This document shows positions 16,025-23,536 of a DNA stretch of 23,938 nucleotides, in pieces. Below the pieces are notes generated by a model. That model made no database searches. It was not told the origin of the DNA and worked only from the letters and a program-made list of their open reading frames with translations. Where the stretch lies: assembly GCA_964451375.1 (NCBI GenBank), contig CAYVIN010000062.1, positions 1-23,938 of the forward strand. Reading direction: 5' to 3'. The translations under genes and the position numbers were made by a program. How positions within the stretch are numbered: position 1 is the first letter of the stretch; the number at the start of each line of letters is the position of its first letter. The DNA comes from JAGXQV01 sp964451375 (GTDB taxonomy: Bacteria; Pseudomonadota; Gammaproteobacteria; Burkholderiales; Sulfuricellaceae).

Positions 16025-16939
16025 ATGAAATTATCCCTAGGCCCCCTGCTTTTTTATTGGGAACAGGAAACCGTCTTCAAGTTTTACGAGGAACTCGCCG
16101 CCGCGCCGGTGGACATCGTTTATCTCGGCGAGGCCGTGTGTTCGCGCCGCCATACGGTGCGCACCGAGGACTGGTTCGACATCGCCGACAAGCTGGCCGC
16201 CGCCGGCAAGGAAGTGGTGTTTTCCACCCAGGCGCTGCTGGAATCGGAATCCGACCTGAAAACCCTGCGGCGCATCACCGAAAACCCCAAGTTCCGCGTG
16301 GAAGCCAACGACATAGGCGCAGTGCACCTGCTCTCGACGGCCAAAAGCCCATTTGTCGCCGGCCCCCATCTCAACACCTACAATGCCCAGGCGCTCGATA
16401 TGCTCGCCGAACTCGGCGCGACCCGCTGGGTGATTCCGGTGGAAATGTCGCGAGAGGCGCTTTCGCATGTCCTCAAGGACAAGCCCGCCGGCATGGAAAC
16501 CGAAGTGTTTTCCTATGGCCGCCTGCCGCTGGCGTTTTCGGCGCGCTGTTTCACCGCCCGCCACTACAACCTGCCCAAGGACGACTGCCAGTTCCGCTGC
16601 ATGGATTACCCCGACGGGCTGCGCCTGACCACCCGCGAAGGCCAGGATTTCCTGGTGCTGAACGGCATCCAGACAATGTCGGCGGGGGTTTACAACCTGA
16701 TCAACGAACTGCCGGCGATGCGCGAGATGGGCGTGGACATCGTCCGTATCAGCCCGCAGGCATTCCACACCTCGCGCATCGTGAAGCTGTTCCGCGACTG
16801 TCTGGAAGGTGCGACAAACGGCACAAGTGCGTTGCAGCAAATGAAGAAACTCATGCCCAGCGAAGCCGTGGACGGCTACTGGCACGGCAAACCGGGCATC
16901 GAGCAGACCTACCTCAAAGCGGCGGAAGACGCCGCCTGA
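16025..16939 (+). CDS. ubiV: UbiV, U32-family subunit of O2-independent ubiquinone hydroxylase
   Basis: 304-residue U32-family protein and partner of UbiU. Cluster-ligand cysteines are C39 (GEAVCSRRH), C175, C188 and C192 (SARCFTARHYNLPKDDCQFRC in pieces: SARC, DDC, FRC). The C-x12-C-x3-C spacing is characteristic of UbiV. Other features are PLLFYWEQE near the N-terminus, FSTQALLESESDL, VEANDIGAVHLL, HLNTYNAQAL and VDIVRISPQ. The length matches the family (about 290-305 residues). It is separated from ubiU by a palindromic element and ends in a strong terminator, which makes it the last gene of the yhcC-ubiU-ubiV unit. Confidence 0.95.
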   Translation: MKLSLGPLLFYWEQETVFKFYEELAAAPVDIVYLGEAVCSRRHTVRTEDWFDIADKLAAAGKEVVFSTQALLESESDLKTLRRITENPKFRVEANDIGAVHLLSTAKSPFVAGPHLNTYNAQALDMLAELGATRWVIPVEMSREALSHVLKDKPAGMETEVFSYGRLPLAFSARCFTARHYNLPKDDCQFRCMDYPDGLRLTTREGQDFLVLNGIQTMSAGVYNLINELPAMREMGVDIVRISPQAFHTSRIVKLFRDCLEGATNGTSALQQMKKLMPSEAVDGYWHGKPGIEQTYLKAAEDAA

Positions 16940-16941
16940 AC

Positions 16942-16985
16942 GGGGCGCGCCGGCATTGCACCGGCGCGCCCCATCCCTTATTTTT
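16942..16985 (+). terminator. Intrinsic terminator after ubiV
   Basis: A perfect 12-bp stem GGGGCGCGCCGG (16942-16953) with its complement (16961-16972), a 7-nt loop, then ATCCCTTATTTTT with the T-run at 16979-16985. It sits 3 bp after the ubiV stop and overlaps the 3' end of the convergent chemoreceptor gene. The minus-strand side lacks a T-tract. Confidence 0.85.
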
Positions 16986-18651
16986 CGTTGAACAAAATTT
17001 CGGTCTTGAAGCCGACCCGCACCGATCCCCAGTGTTTGCCGCCGACAAAAATCGGCATCGACAAGTCGTTCAGCACTTCCCCGGTATCCCGCACGTAAGT
17101 CTGGAACAGGCTGGGTTCGGTATTGCGCGCCAGTTTGATGCCCACCGGATCGTCGAAAATCCGCTTGTGGCGGCATAACCGCGTATCGGTGTCCACATTG
17201 CCGGTCGGCGTCTGGGAAAAGCCGCTGTTGTGAGCCGGCGCATAACCGTTCACATCCACCGCCAGCGCGTAGATCAGCCCGTCGATATTTTTTAGCTGGG
17301 CGTCGTAGAGACGCTGTAAATCGCCTTCGCAGGCGCTGTCGTAAGCCGTATTGAAACGTTTGGGATTGGAGCCGGCGATCTGCCGGTAATTGTGGTCGAA
17401 CACCGCCACGCCGCGCCCCGCCAGATTGCTCAGGATTGCCGCCACCTCGTCGCGAAACTTCATAGTGTGTTCCTGGATCACGTCGAAAATGCTGTTGCCG
17501 GTGCGAAAACGCGCCAACCCGCCCTGCATCCCCTCGGTGGACTCGCGCAAGCCGTTGGAAAACTCCTGGGATTCGCTGACCTGGGTGGAAATCTGATTGC
17601 CCAGGCTGCGGATTTCAGCGACCTGCAAATGGATGGTTTCGTTATTGCCCTTGAGCTGGCGAATCGCGTCGCTGATAGTGTTCAACTGCTGGCTGGTAGT
17701 GACGAAATCGCGCACCATGGTGTCGAAATCCGCCGACGAAGCGGCAATCGCCTGCCGCGCCACCGCCACGTCATCCACGATCACCACGCTTTCCCGCGCA
17801 GTTTCGCCGACCTGGCCGATCATGCTCTGGGTATTTTCGGCAATCACCAAAGTCGCTGATTTAACCCGCTCGGCGAGTTTGCGCACCTCGTCCGCCACCA
17901 CCGCAAACCCTCTTCCCACCTCACCGGCCCGCGCCGCCTCAATGGCCGCGTTAAGCGCAAGCAGATTGGTCTGGTCGGAAATCTCGTTGATCAGCTCGAC
18001 GATGCCGTTGATCTTCACCGAACTTTCGTGCAGCTCCTGCACCGTATCGCGGAACCTGCCGATTTTGGCATCGACGTTTTCGATGCTTAGATTGATTTCC
18101 TGCATTTTTTGCAGGGTGCTCTGCGCCACATCGAGATTGTGCCGGGTCGAAACCGCGATGGCCTGGGCGTTTTCCGAAACCTCGCCGACCGAGCGGCTGA
18201 CCTGATCACTCAAGCCGAAGATTTCGTTGCTCAGCACCTCCTGGCGCTGCGAATTTTTCGCAGTGGTCTGCACCAGATGGTTCATCTTGGCCGCAGCAAA
18301 CGCGATGCGGACACTACGTTCGCGCGCCTTGACGATCAGCTCGCGCACATCGCGGAAAAACAGATTGAGGTTTTTGCAGATGTTGCCGACTTCATCCTGG
18401 GTTTTGGAACAAACCTGGCTGGACAGATTGGCGCGCCCCTCGGCGATGTCGCCGATTTGCCTCCTGACCTGGGTAATCGGCGTAAGCAGCGAGTTTTTCA
18501 GCACCGCCAGCGCCGCCAGGGATAACCCCGCCAGCCCCACCGCCACACCGAACGCCAGCGGCGCAGCGCCGCCGACAAACACCACCGCCAGCGCCTGCAA
18601 CACCGCCAAAACGACAAATACCGCCGTCAACTTCCCGGAAATCGACTCCAT
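16978..18651 (-). CDS. Methyl-accepting chemotaxis protein with C-terminal sensor domain
   Basis: 557-residue chemoreceptor. Two membrane segments (about 8-28 and 30-52) have almost no periplasmic loop between them, so sensing at the N-terminus from outside is unlikely. A HAMP-like region (about 52-105) is followed by the MCP signalling domain (about 130-390), with the tip EISDQTNLLALNAAIEAARA and GRGFAVVADEVRKLAERV at about 223-263. After the signalling domain comes a Cache-like domain (about 395-557), with YALAVDVNGYAPAHN, RLCRHKRIFDD, LFQTYVRDTGEV and HWGSVRVGF. I know that domain order from other proteobacterial receptors with cytoplasmic sensing; the ligand is unknown. It stands between ubiV and ubiT on the opposite strand. 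Confidence 0.9.
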   Translation of the reverse strand: MESISGKLTAVFVVLAVLQALAVVFVGGAAPLAFGVAVGLAGLSLAALAVLKNSLLTPITQVRRQIGDIAEGRANLSSQVCSKTQDEVGNICKNLNLFFRDVRELIVKARERSVRIAFAAAKMNHLVQTTAKNSQRQEVLSNEIFGLSDQVSRSVGEVSENAQAIAVSTRHNLDVAQSTLQKMQEINLSIENVDAKIGRFRDTVQELHESSVKINGIVELINEISDQTNLLALNAAIEAARAGEVGRGFAVVADEVRKLAERVKSATLVIAENTQSMIGQVGETARESVVIVDDVAVARQAIAASSADFDTMVRDFVTTSQQLNTISDAIRQLKGNNETIHLQVAEIRSLGNQISTQVSESQEFSNGLRESTEGMQGGLARFRTGNSIFDVIQEHTMKFRDEVAAILSNLAGRGVAVFDHNYRQIAGSNPKRFNTAYDSACEGDLQRLYDAQLKNIDGLIYALAVDVNGYAPAHNSGFSQTPTGNVDTDTRLCRHKRIFDDPVGIKLARNTEPSLFQTYVRDTGEVLNDLSMPIFVGGKHWGSVRVGFKTEILFNEK

Positions 18652-18826
18652 ATCACCCCCCTTTGGTTATTGATGTAATTCATTCAGTCTTCTAGGTTAT
18701 TTGTCTTGTGTAAGACCGAAGCGGCGAATTCTATCAATTTGCGGCGCGCCGATACAGCCCAAAATGGTTTTTTTCCAGCCGTCAACCCGTTAAAATGGTT
18801 CATTATTTTTCTGACGGCCCTTCATC

Positions 18827-19327
18827 ATGGAACAACGCTTCCCAACCATCCCCAAACCGCTCGGCAAATTGCTCTCCCTGCTGCCGCGTTATCCCAATTC
18901 ACTGCTCTTCGCCCAGACCCTCAATCTCGCGCTGGGCCGCATTCTTGCCCCCGACGCGCTGCTGCCGCTGCACGACAAACTGGTGTGCATCAGCGTCAAG
19001 GACGCCGGGATGGACTTTCACTTCACCATCACCCCCAAAGGTTTCGTCGCCGTCACCCCGAAACACGACCCCGACCTCACCATCCGCGCCACCGCCTATG
19101 ATTTCTTCATGCTTGCCACCCGCCGCGAAGACCCCGACACCCTGTTTTTCAGCCGCCGCCTGGTGATCGAAGGCGATACCGAGTTAGGGTTGTTCACCAA
19201 AAACACCCTCGACGCACTCGACCTGCCCCTGCCCGACATCACCATGCTCGCCCCGGACAAGGTCATCCCGGCAGTGATTTCGCGGATATTGCAAAGCCGC
19301 CAGGCCGGGAAGGTTTTGGCGCAGTGA
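18827..19327 (+). CDS. ubiT: UbiT, SCP2-domain accessory factor of anaerobic ubiquinone synthesis
   Basis: 166-residue SCP2 (sterol carrier) domain protein. UbiT binds isoprenoid quinone intermediates and is needed with UbiU and UbiV for ubiquinone synthesis without oxygen. The SCP2 region spans about 45-125: LVCISVKDAGMDFHFTIT, FVAVTPKHDPDLTIRATAYDF, LFFSRRLVIEGDTELGL. Its length (about 165-175 residues in the family) and its proximity to ubiU, ubiV and a YhbS-type gene, as in E. coli, support the call. The ATG at 18827 is the natural start; no strong RBS is visible. Confidence 0.9.
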   Translation: MEQRFPTIPKPLGKLLSLLPRYPNSLLFAQTLNLALGRILAPDALLPLHDKLVCISVKDAGMDFHFTITPKGFVAVTPKHDPDLTIRATAYDFFMLATRREDPDTLFFSRRLVIEGDTELGLFTKNTLDALDLPLPDITMLAPDKVIPAVISRILQSRQAGKVLAQ

Positions 19328-19331
19328 GGGG

Positions 19332-19517
19332 TTAAGTAGCGGACTTGGAGTGATCCGCGATTTGCTCAATCGGGTCGAGGGTTTTCGTGGCGTACCAGGG
19401 CGCAGGACTCACTACCCATCGAGCCGTGCGTCCGATGTTGCGAGCGCTGATTAAGACCATTCCCCTTTCCTCCATCGCATGGAGTAAAGCACCGCCGCTT
19501 CCTGCCTTCAAACCCAT
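19332..19517 (-). CDS. Possible small protein or gene remnant between ubiT and yhbS
   Basis: An open reading of 61 codons from ATG 19517, with a GGGGGGAAGG stretch just upstream that could act as an RBS. The product (starting MGLKAGSGGALLHAMEERG, later GRTARWVVSPAPWY) has a protein-like composition with an amphipathic helix-like N-terminus. I do not recognise the family. It could be a real small gene, the decayed 3' end of a mobile or accessory gene, or chance. Confidence 0.25.
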   Translation of the reverse strand: MGLKAGSGGALLHAMEERGMVLISARNIGRTARWVVSPAPWYATKTLDPIEQIADHSKSAT

Positions 19518-19550
19518 TCGCCTTCCCCCCAACATAGGAAAAACCAGCGC

Positions 19551-20087
19551 ATGAAACCGGAAATCACCCTCAGAGACGAAACCGACGCCGATATCAATGC
19601 CATAAGCGACGTGACGATTGCTGCGTTTAAAACCCTGGAAATCAGTAATCACACCGAGCAGTTCATCATTGAGGCGCTACGCGCCGCACGGGCGTTGACA
19701 ATATCGCTGGTTGCTGAGGTTGATGGCCGGGTGGTGGGGCATATTGCGTTTTCCCCGCTAAATATTTCCGGTGGTGTAGGAAACTGGTACGGTCTGGGGC
19801 CGGTTTCGGTTGCACCGCAATACCAGCGCCAGGGAATCGGCGCGGCGCTGATTCGGGAAGGGCTGGCGCGTTTGAAGGCCGTGAATGGCCAGGGATGTTG
19901 CCTGGTGGGCCACCCCGGTTACTACACCAAGTTCGGCTTCGTTAACGCCCCGGAACTGGTGCTGGAGGGTGTTCCGCCGGAGGTTTTTTTTGCGCTGTCT
20001 TTTGACGGGGCGATTCCGCAGGGCGTTGTGACGTTCCACGAAGGGTTCAAAGCCGCCGGTCAACCGGCGGATACCGGCGCGACCTGA
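19551..20087 (+). CDS. yhbS: GNAT N-acetyltransferase, YhbS-like
   Basis: 178-residue GNAT protein. An N-terminal acceptor region is followed by SLVAEVDGRVVGHIAFSP, then the acetyl-CoA loop APQYQRQGIGAALIREGL, and GHPGYYTKFGF, which matches the YhbS group. The start ATG at 19551 has AGGAA upstream at about 11 bp. In E. coli yhbS lies beside ubiT (yhbT) and ubiU/ubiV (yhbU/yhbV), so its location here supports the call. The substrate is unknown. It is separated from ubiT by 220 bp, which hold a possible small minus-strand gene. Confidence 0.8.
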   Translation: MKPEITLRDETDADINAISDVTIAAFKTLEISNHTEQFIIEALRAARALTISLVAEVDGRVVGHIAFSPLNISGGVGNWYGLGPVSVAPQYQRQGIGAALIREGLARLKAVNGQGCCLVGHPGYYTKFGFVNAPELVLEGVPPEVFFALSFDGAIPQGVVTFHEGFKAAGQPADTGAT

Positions 20088-20143
20088 ACCGGGGCGATGC
20101 AGCGGGTGGTGCGGCTTCGACCAACAGCGCCGATATGCCGCCG

Positions 20144-20244
20144 CCCTCTCCCCAACCCCATGAGGGGGGTGTCCATACATCCAGCCGGGAAATCCGCGCT
20201 TTTCTCCCCTCTCCCACGCGGGCGGGAGGGGCTGGGGGTGAGGG
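20144..20244. repeat. CTCTCCCC/GGGGTGAG inverted repeat
   Basis: CCCTCTCCCCAACCCC (20144-20159) is an imperfect complement of GGGGCTGGGGGTGAGGG (20228-20244), with further CCCCTCTCCC / GGGAGGGG pairing inside. This kind of intergenic repeat is common in many proteobacterial genomes. Confidence 0.6.
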
Positions 20245-20293
20245 CAGCAGTGGCGCTATGAAGAGCAGGCGTTGGGTTAACCTCGCCTGTGCG

Positions 20294-20375
20294 TTGATGA
20301 GATGCTATTACCTACGGATTCGTTTTGTTCATATTGATGAGATGCTATTACCTACGGATTCGTTTTGTTCATATT
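20294..20375. repeat. 40-bp perfect tandem duplication
   Basis: The unit TTGATGAGATGCTATTACCT followed by ACGGATTCGTTTTGTTCATA occurs twice head to tail (20294-20333 and 20334-20373), with two more matching bases. It is unusually AT-rich for this region and non-coding. Confidence 0.85.
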
Positions 20376-20604
20376 TTGGCTATAACGCCTACTCATGGGC
20401 TATAGCGCGTGAGCGATTGCTCACGTCGGTGGTTGCTGGAGGGCAATTCTCCTCGGTCAGATTTCAGGACAAACGGTGTTAGTGCGTCACCGCCCCCACG
20501 GGGGAAGGACAGGATGGAGGCGAGAAAATCACTCAACCGATGGATTTTGATTTCCTCGGGGGGAGGAAGTCAAAACGGTGGCTGGAGAATCTGACAAAGC
20601 AGAA

Positions 20605-21261
20605 TTAGCGCCGCCACGACACCGTTTCCAGCGTCAGTCCCCGGCTGCGGCACAGGGCGTCGAGTTGCGCCATGTCGTTGCGTTCCGGGATGCCGATCAG
20701 CCAGATGTGTTGGCCTTCCACCGCGACCTGGATGCGTTTGCCCTGGCTGTCGGCGGGGGCGTCGAGATAGTCCGCGTAACGTGTCCGTCCCAGTTCGGAA
20801 AGGGGCGTCAGGGGCTGGTTGGCCGAGCCGCGCCAGAGGTTGCCGAGCGGCAGCGCATCGGCATAGGGTTCCGGGATTACCGCGTCGAGCAACGCGAGGA
20901 TTTTGGCGTGGCGCGCCTGCAAGGTGGCGAGCGGATACCCGCTGTAACAGAGGATGTCGAAATCCAGCCCGGCTTGTTTGCGCCACTGCCGCAAGCCCTT
21001 GAGCAGCGCCGCCAGCGCTTGCGGCTGGTCGAACGGCTCGCCGCCGCTGAGGGTGACGCCATCCAGTTTTGTCCCGGCGGTTTTGCGGCACCACACCAGC
21101 AGGTCGGCGACCGACATGGCGCGGCGCGGGTCGCGTTCCCAGGTGTCCTGCGACACGCAGCCCCGGCAGCGGATCGTGCAGCCTTGCAGCCAGATGCCCA
21201 GGCGCTGGCCGGGGCCGAGCACGGTGACGGGATAATGGGCCTTGTTGACCTGGATGATCAC
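20605..21261 (-). CDS. NrdG-like radical SAM (4Fe-4S single cluster) protein
   Basis: 218-residue radical SAM protein. The iron-sulfur motif C28-x3-C32-x2-C35 lies in LQGCTIRCRGC, with the glycine-rich GVTLSGGEPFDQP for SAM binding. It resembles the NrdG activase group but is longer than NrdG (about 155 residues), with a C-terminal part (about 145-218) I do not recognise. Its ATG overlaps the modC stop by 4 bp (ATGA), so it is translationally coupled to molybdate transport. No class III ribonucleotide reductase is nearby. A role in activating or maturing an anaerobic or molybdenum enzyme is inference; the substrate is unknown. Confidence 0.8.
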   Translation of the reverse strand: MIIQVNKAHYPVTVLGPGQRLGIWLQGCTIRCRGCVSQDTWERDPRRAMSVADLLVWCRKTAGTKLDGVTLSGGEPFDQPQALAALLKGLRQWRKQAGLDFDILCYSGYPLATLQARHAKILALLDAVIPEPYADALPLGNLWRGSANQPLTPLSELGRTRYADYLDAPADSQGKRIQVAVEGQHIWLIGIPERNDMAQLDALCRSRGLTLETVSWRR

Positions 21262-22130
21262 AACGGCACCAGCATCGGATTGAACGCCTTGGCGAGCAAC
21301 ATCACCTTGCTGCCGATTCGCAATTCGCGGATTTCCTCGTAGGTGGCGATGACCTTCACCAACTGGTTGCCGACCAGCACCGTGACTGCGTAGACCACGT
21401 CGTTGGGTTCGATCTCCAGCACTTCCCCGCTGAACTGGAATTTGCCGCTGAGCTTGCGGTCGCTGAAAGTGTCGGCGGGTTTGCCGCTGTGCGCGATGCG
21501 CCCTTTCTCCAGCACTGCGACGCGGTCGGCGAGTTTGAAAACTTCGCCGAGGTCGTGGCTGACGATCAGGGTGGTGATGCCAAACAAGCGATGCAGGCGC
21601 AGGATTTCGTCCTGCAATCTCAACCTTGTCGCGCCGTCCAGCGCCGACAGCGGCTCGTCGAGCAGCAGCAGGCGCGGCTGGCGGGCCAGCGCGCGGGCCA
21701 GCGCGACGCGCTGACGTTGCCCGCCGGAGAGGGTTTCCGGGCGGCGGTCGGCGAGTTCGGCCAGCCCGGCGATTTCCAGCAATTCTGCAATGCGGCCCCG
21801 GTTTTCCCCTTTGGGCGCGGCGAATTCAAGGTTTTGACGCACCGTCATATTGGGAAACAAGGCGTAATCCTGAAATACAAACCCCACCTGGCGGCGCTGC
21901 GGCGGCAGGTCGATGCGCCGTTCGCTATCGAACCACACCTCGCCGTCCACCACGATGCGCCCGCCATCCGGCGCGGCCAACCCGGCGAGGCAGCGCAGCA
22001 AGGTGGTTTTGCCCGCCCCGGACGGGCCGAACAAGGCGAGGAATTCGCCGGACGCGACCTTCATATCGACATCCAGGTTGATGTCGCCATCGCTGCCGTG
22101 CAGGCGTTTGCGGGCCGAAAGTTCGATCAT
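21258..22130 (-). CDS. modC: ModC, molybdate ABC transporter ATP-binding protein
   Basis: 290-residue ATPase of the molybdate importer. I chose the ATG at 22130 (MIELSARKR), which fits the family; a reading from 22175 adds 15 residues near the palindromic element. Visible motifs are Walker A GPSGAGKTTLL (about 34-44), Q-loop VFQDYALFP, signature LSGGQRQRVALARAL, Walker B LLLLDEPLSALD and switch VSHDLGEVF. The C-terminal part (about 225-290) is TOBE/Mop-like (SGEVLEIEPNDVVYAVTVLVG), as in ModC. It is a little shorter than E. coli ModC (352 residues). modB lies 256 bp upstream; the gap is mainly a 174-bp palindromic element, so read-through of it is needed for operon expression. Confidence 0.88.
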   Translation of the reverse strand: MIELSARKRLHGSDGDINLDVDMKVASGEFLALFGPSGAGKTTLLRCLAGLAAPDGGRIVVDGEVWFDSERRIDLPPQRRQVGFVFQDYALFPNMTVRQNLEFAAPKGENRGRIAELLEIAGLAELADRRPETLSGGQRQRVALARALARQPRLLLLDEPLSALDGATRLRLQDEILRLHRLFGITTLIVSHDLGEVFKLADRVAVLEKGRIAHSGKPADTFSDRKLSGKFQFSGEVLEIEPNDVVYAVTVLVGNQLVKVIATYEEIRELRIGSKVMLLAKAFNPMLVPL

Positions 22131-22192
22131 GCCGGCCCGCCAATCCGTAGGACATGTTTCCGACAGGAAGCACATCGTCCATTTTCGACCAG

Positions 22193-22366
22193 CAGGGCAA
22201 TTGCACTATGTGGAAGAAAGACGGATTTCAGGCTTCGGCCATCCCGCCTCCCCCTTTGCAAAAGGGGGATTGAGGGGGATTTCAGCGGTGGCGGCAATCC
22301 GACCTTGGGCGAAATCCCCCCTAACCCCCCTTTTCCAAAGGGGGGAACCCCATAGTGCGATTGCCC
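22193..22366. repeat. 174-bp MITE-like element, copy 2
   Basis: Ends: GGGCAATTGCACTATG (22195-22210) and the near-complement CATAGTGCGATTGCCC (22351-22366). The interior aligns with copy 1 at 9641-9817 throughout, including the GGGGGATTGAGGGGGATTT stretch. It sits in the modB-modC gap. Confidence 0.8.
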
Positions 22367-22386
22367 AGTTGCGCCCCGTTGTATCG

Positions 22387-23055
22387 TCATGCCGGCCTCA
22401 GAAAACGTTTATTGACCAGATACACGGTCAGCAGCACCACAAAACTCACCGCGAACAACACCCCGGCGTAGAAATTCGCGGTCGCGTAATTGAGCGCCTC
22501 CACCTCGGTGAAAATCGCGATGGACGCCACCCGCGTCTCGCCGGGGATATTCCCGCCTATCATCAGCACCACCCCGAATTCCCCGACGGTGTGGGCAAAC
22601 GACAACACCACCCCGGACAACAGCGCCGGTTTGATATTGGGCAACAGCACGAAAACCAGGGTTTGCAGGCGCGATTTGCCAAGCGTGTAAGCGGCTTCGG
22701 CAAGCGACGCAGGCAGGCTCTGGAAACCCGATTGCACCGGTTGCACCATGAAGGGCAGGCTGAACAACACCGAGCCGATCACCAGCCCGCTGAAGGAAAA
22801 CACCAGGCGCAGCTGAAAATGGCTATCGAGAAACGCCCCCAGCGCGCTTTGCGGGCTGAAGGCGAGCAGCAGGTAAAAACCCAGCACCGACGGCGGCAAC
22901 ACCAGCGGCATGGACACCAGAGTCTCCGCCACCGCCTTCAGGCGGCAGCGCGTGAAAGCCAGCCACCACGCCAGCGGAATGCCGAGCAAGCAGAGAATCG
23001 CGGTGGTCAACGCCGCCAGCTTGAAGGTCAGCAGCAACGGTTCCCAATCAGGCAT
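22387..23055 (-). CDS. modB: ModB, molybdate ABC transporter permease
   Basis: 222-residue inner-membrane permease with about five hydrophobic segments (for example about 8-30, 45-67, 80-103, 133-150 and 190-215). The EAA-type cytoplasmic loop EAAYTLGKSRLQTLVFVLLP at about 120-140 contacts ModC. Length and IPLAWWLAF, SMPLVLPPSVLGFYLL and GNIPGETRVAS match ModB. The second of two ATGs (23055) is preferred, because GGAGG is then 6 bases away, whereas it abuts the first ATG (23061). The start overlaps the upstream Mop gene by 8 bp, so the two are translationally coupled. Confidence 0.9.
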   Translation of the reverse strand: MPDWEPLLLTFKLAALTTAILCLLGIPLAWWLAFTRCRLKAVAETLVSMPLVLPPSVLGFYLLLAFSPQSALGAFLDSHFQLRLVFSFSGLVIGSVLFSLPFMVQPVQSGFQSLPASLAEAAYTLGKSRLQTLVFVLLPNIKPALLSGVVLSFAHTVGEFGVVLMIGGNIPGETRVASIAIFTEVEALNYATANFYAGVLFAVSFVVLLTVYLVNKRFLRPA

Positions 23056-23458
23056 CGCCATCCTCCATCAGGGTCACTTCATTGGCCTTCACCAGGCCCT
23101 CGACGGCATCGCCCTCCACGAGATTCAAACGCTCCACCGAGCGGGTGGTAATCACCGACACCACCGCGCTGCCCCGGTAATCCAGCGTCACCTCGGACAG
23201 CAACACCCCCTTGCGGATGCCCGTCACGCGCGCCGCCATGCGGTTGCGCAAGCTGATCTTGCCGGACAGGTTTTTCGCCAGCGACACCTCGGTTTCCTTG
23301 AACAACACCCACACCTTGCTGCCCGCGTTCAGCCAGGGCGCGTTGTCCGGCGTCTCCACCACGATGGCGGTAAACAAATCGCCGGCCACCTCGACATCCA
23401 CCAGCGACAGGTGATCGGAAGATTCGCAAAAGGCAACGATGCCGGGGAGGCGGTTCAT
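23048..23458 (-). CDS. Di-Mop (TOBE) molybdate-binding protein
   Basis: 136-residue protein consisting of two TOBE/Mop domains (about 1-65 and 67-132). The second has the signature SLRNRMAARVTGIRKG, followed by EVTLDYRG, VVSVIT and LNLVEGDAVEGLVKANEVTLM. Mop proteins bind molybdate or tungstate, as molbindins for storage or as the ligand part of ModE. There is no N-terminal DNA-binding domain here, so it is a ModG-type molbindin rather than a ModE repressor. It is the first gene of the operon, where modA is usually found. The start ATG at 23458 has no strong RBS. Confidence 0.85.
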   Translation of the reverse strand: MNRLPGIVAFCESSDHLSLVDVEVAGDLFTAIVVETPDNAPWLNAGSKVWVLFKETEVSLAKNLSGKISLRNRMAARVTGIRKGVLLSEVTLDYRGSAVVSVITTRSVERLNLVEGDAVEGLVKANEVTLMEDGDA

Positions 23459-23494
23459 GGCGGGTAGCGTGGGTGGGAAAGGATGGCGAATTGT

Positions 23495-23536
23495 AACTAC
23501 TCAGGAGGCGGTATCGCCACCACCTTCTGAGTAGTT
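23495..23536. repeat. Cruciform-like hairpin upstream of the Mop gene
   Basis: AACTACTCAG (23495-23504) pairs perfectly with CTGAGTAGTT (23527-23536), enclosing a smaller GGCG-GTAT-CGCC hairpin. It lies 37 bp before the Mop start codon, in the leader or promoter of the molybdate operon. It could be an operator, an RNA leader structure or a dispersed repeat. Confidence 0.6.

Larger units (their letters stand above)
20088..20604. other. Gene-free 517-bp region with repeats
   Basis: No convincing gene. It holds a C/G-rich inverted repeat (20144-20244) and a 40-bp tandem duplication (20294-20375) that is AT-rich against its surroundings. The remainder to 20604 shows no feature I can name. It separates yhbS from the convergent molybdate operon. 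Confidence 0.5.

Noticed and set aside
16037..17176. Long antisense reading opposite ubiV
   Set aside because: It is a shadow produced by GC-rich codon bias; ubiV on the other strand has all family motifs.
23495..23536. Molybdenum cofactor riboswitch before the Mop gene
   Set aside because: Only a simple hairpin of 42 nt is visible; the known riboswitch is larger, and I could not identify its conserved elements.
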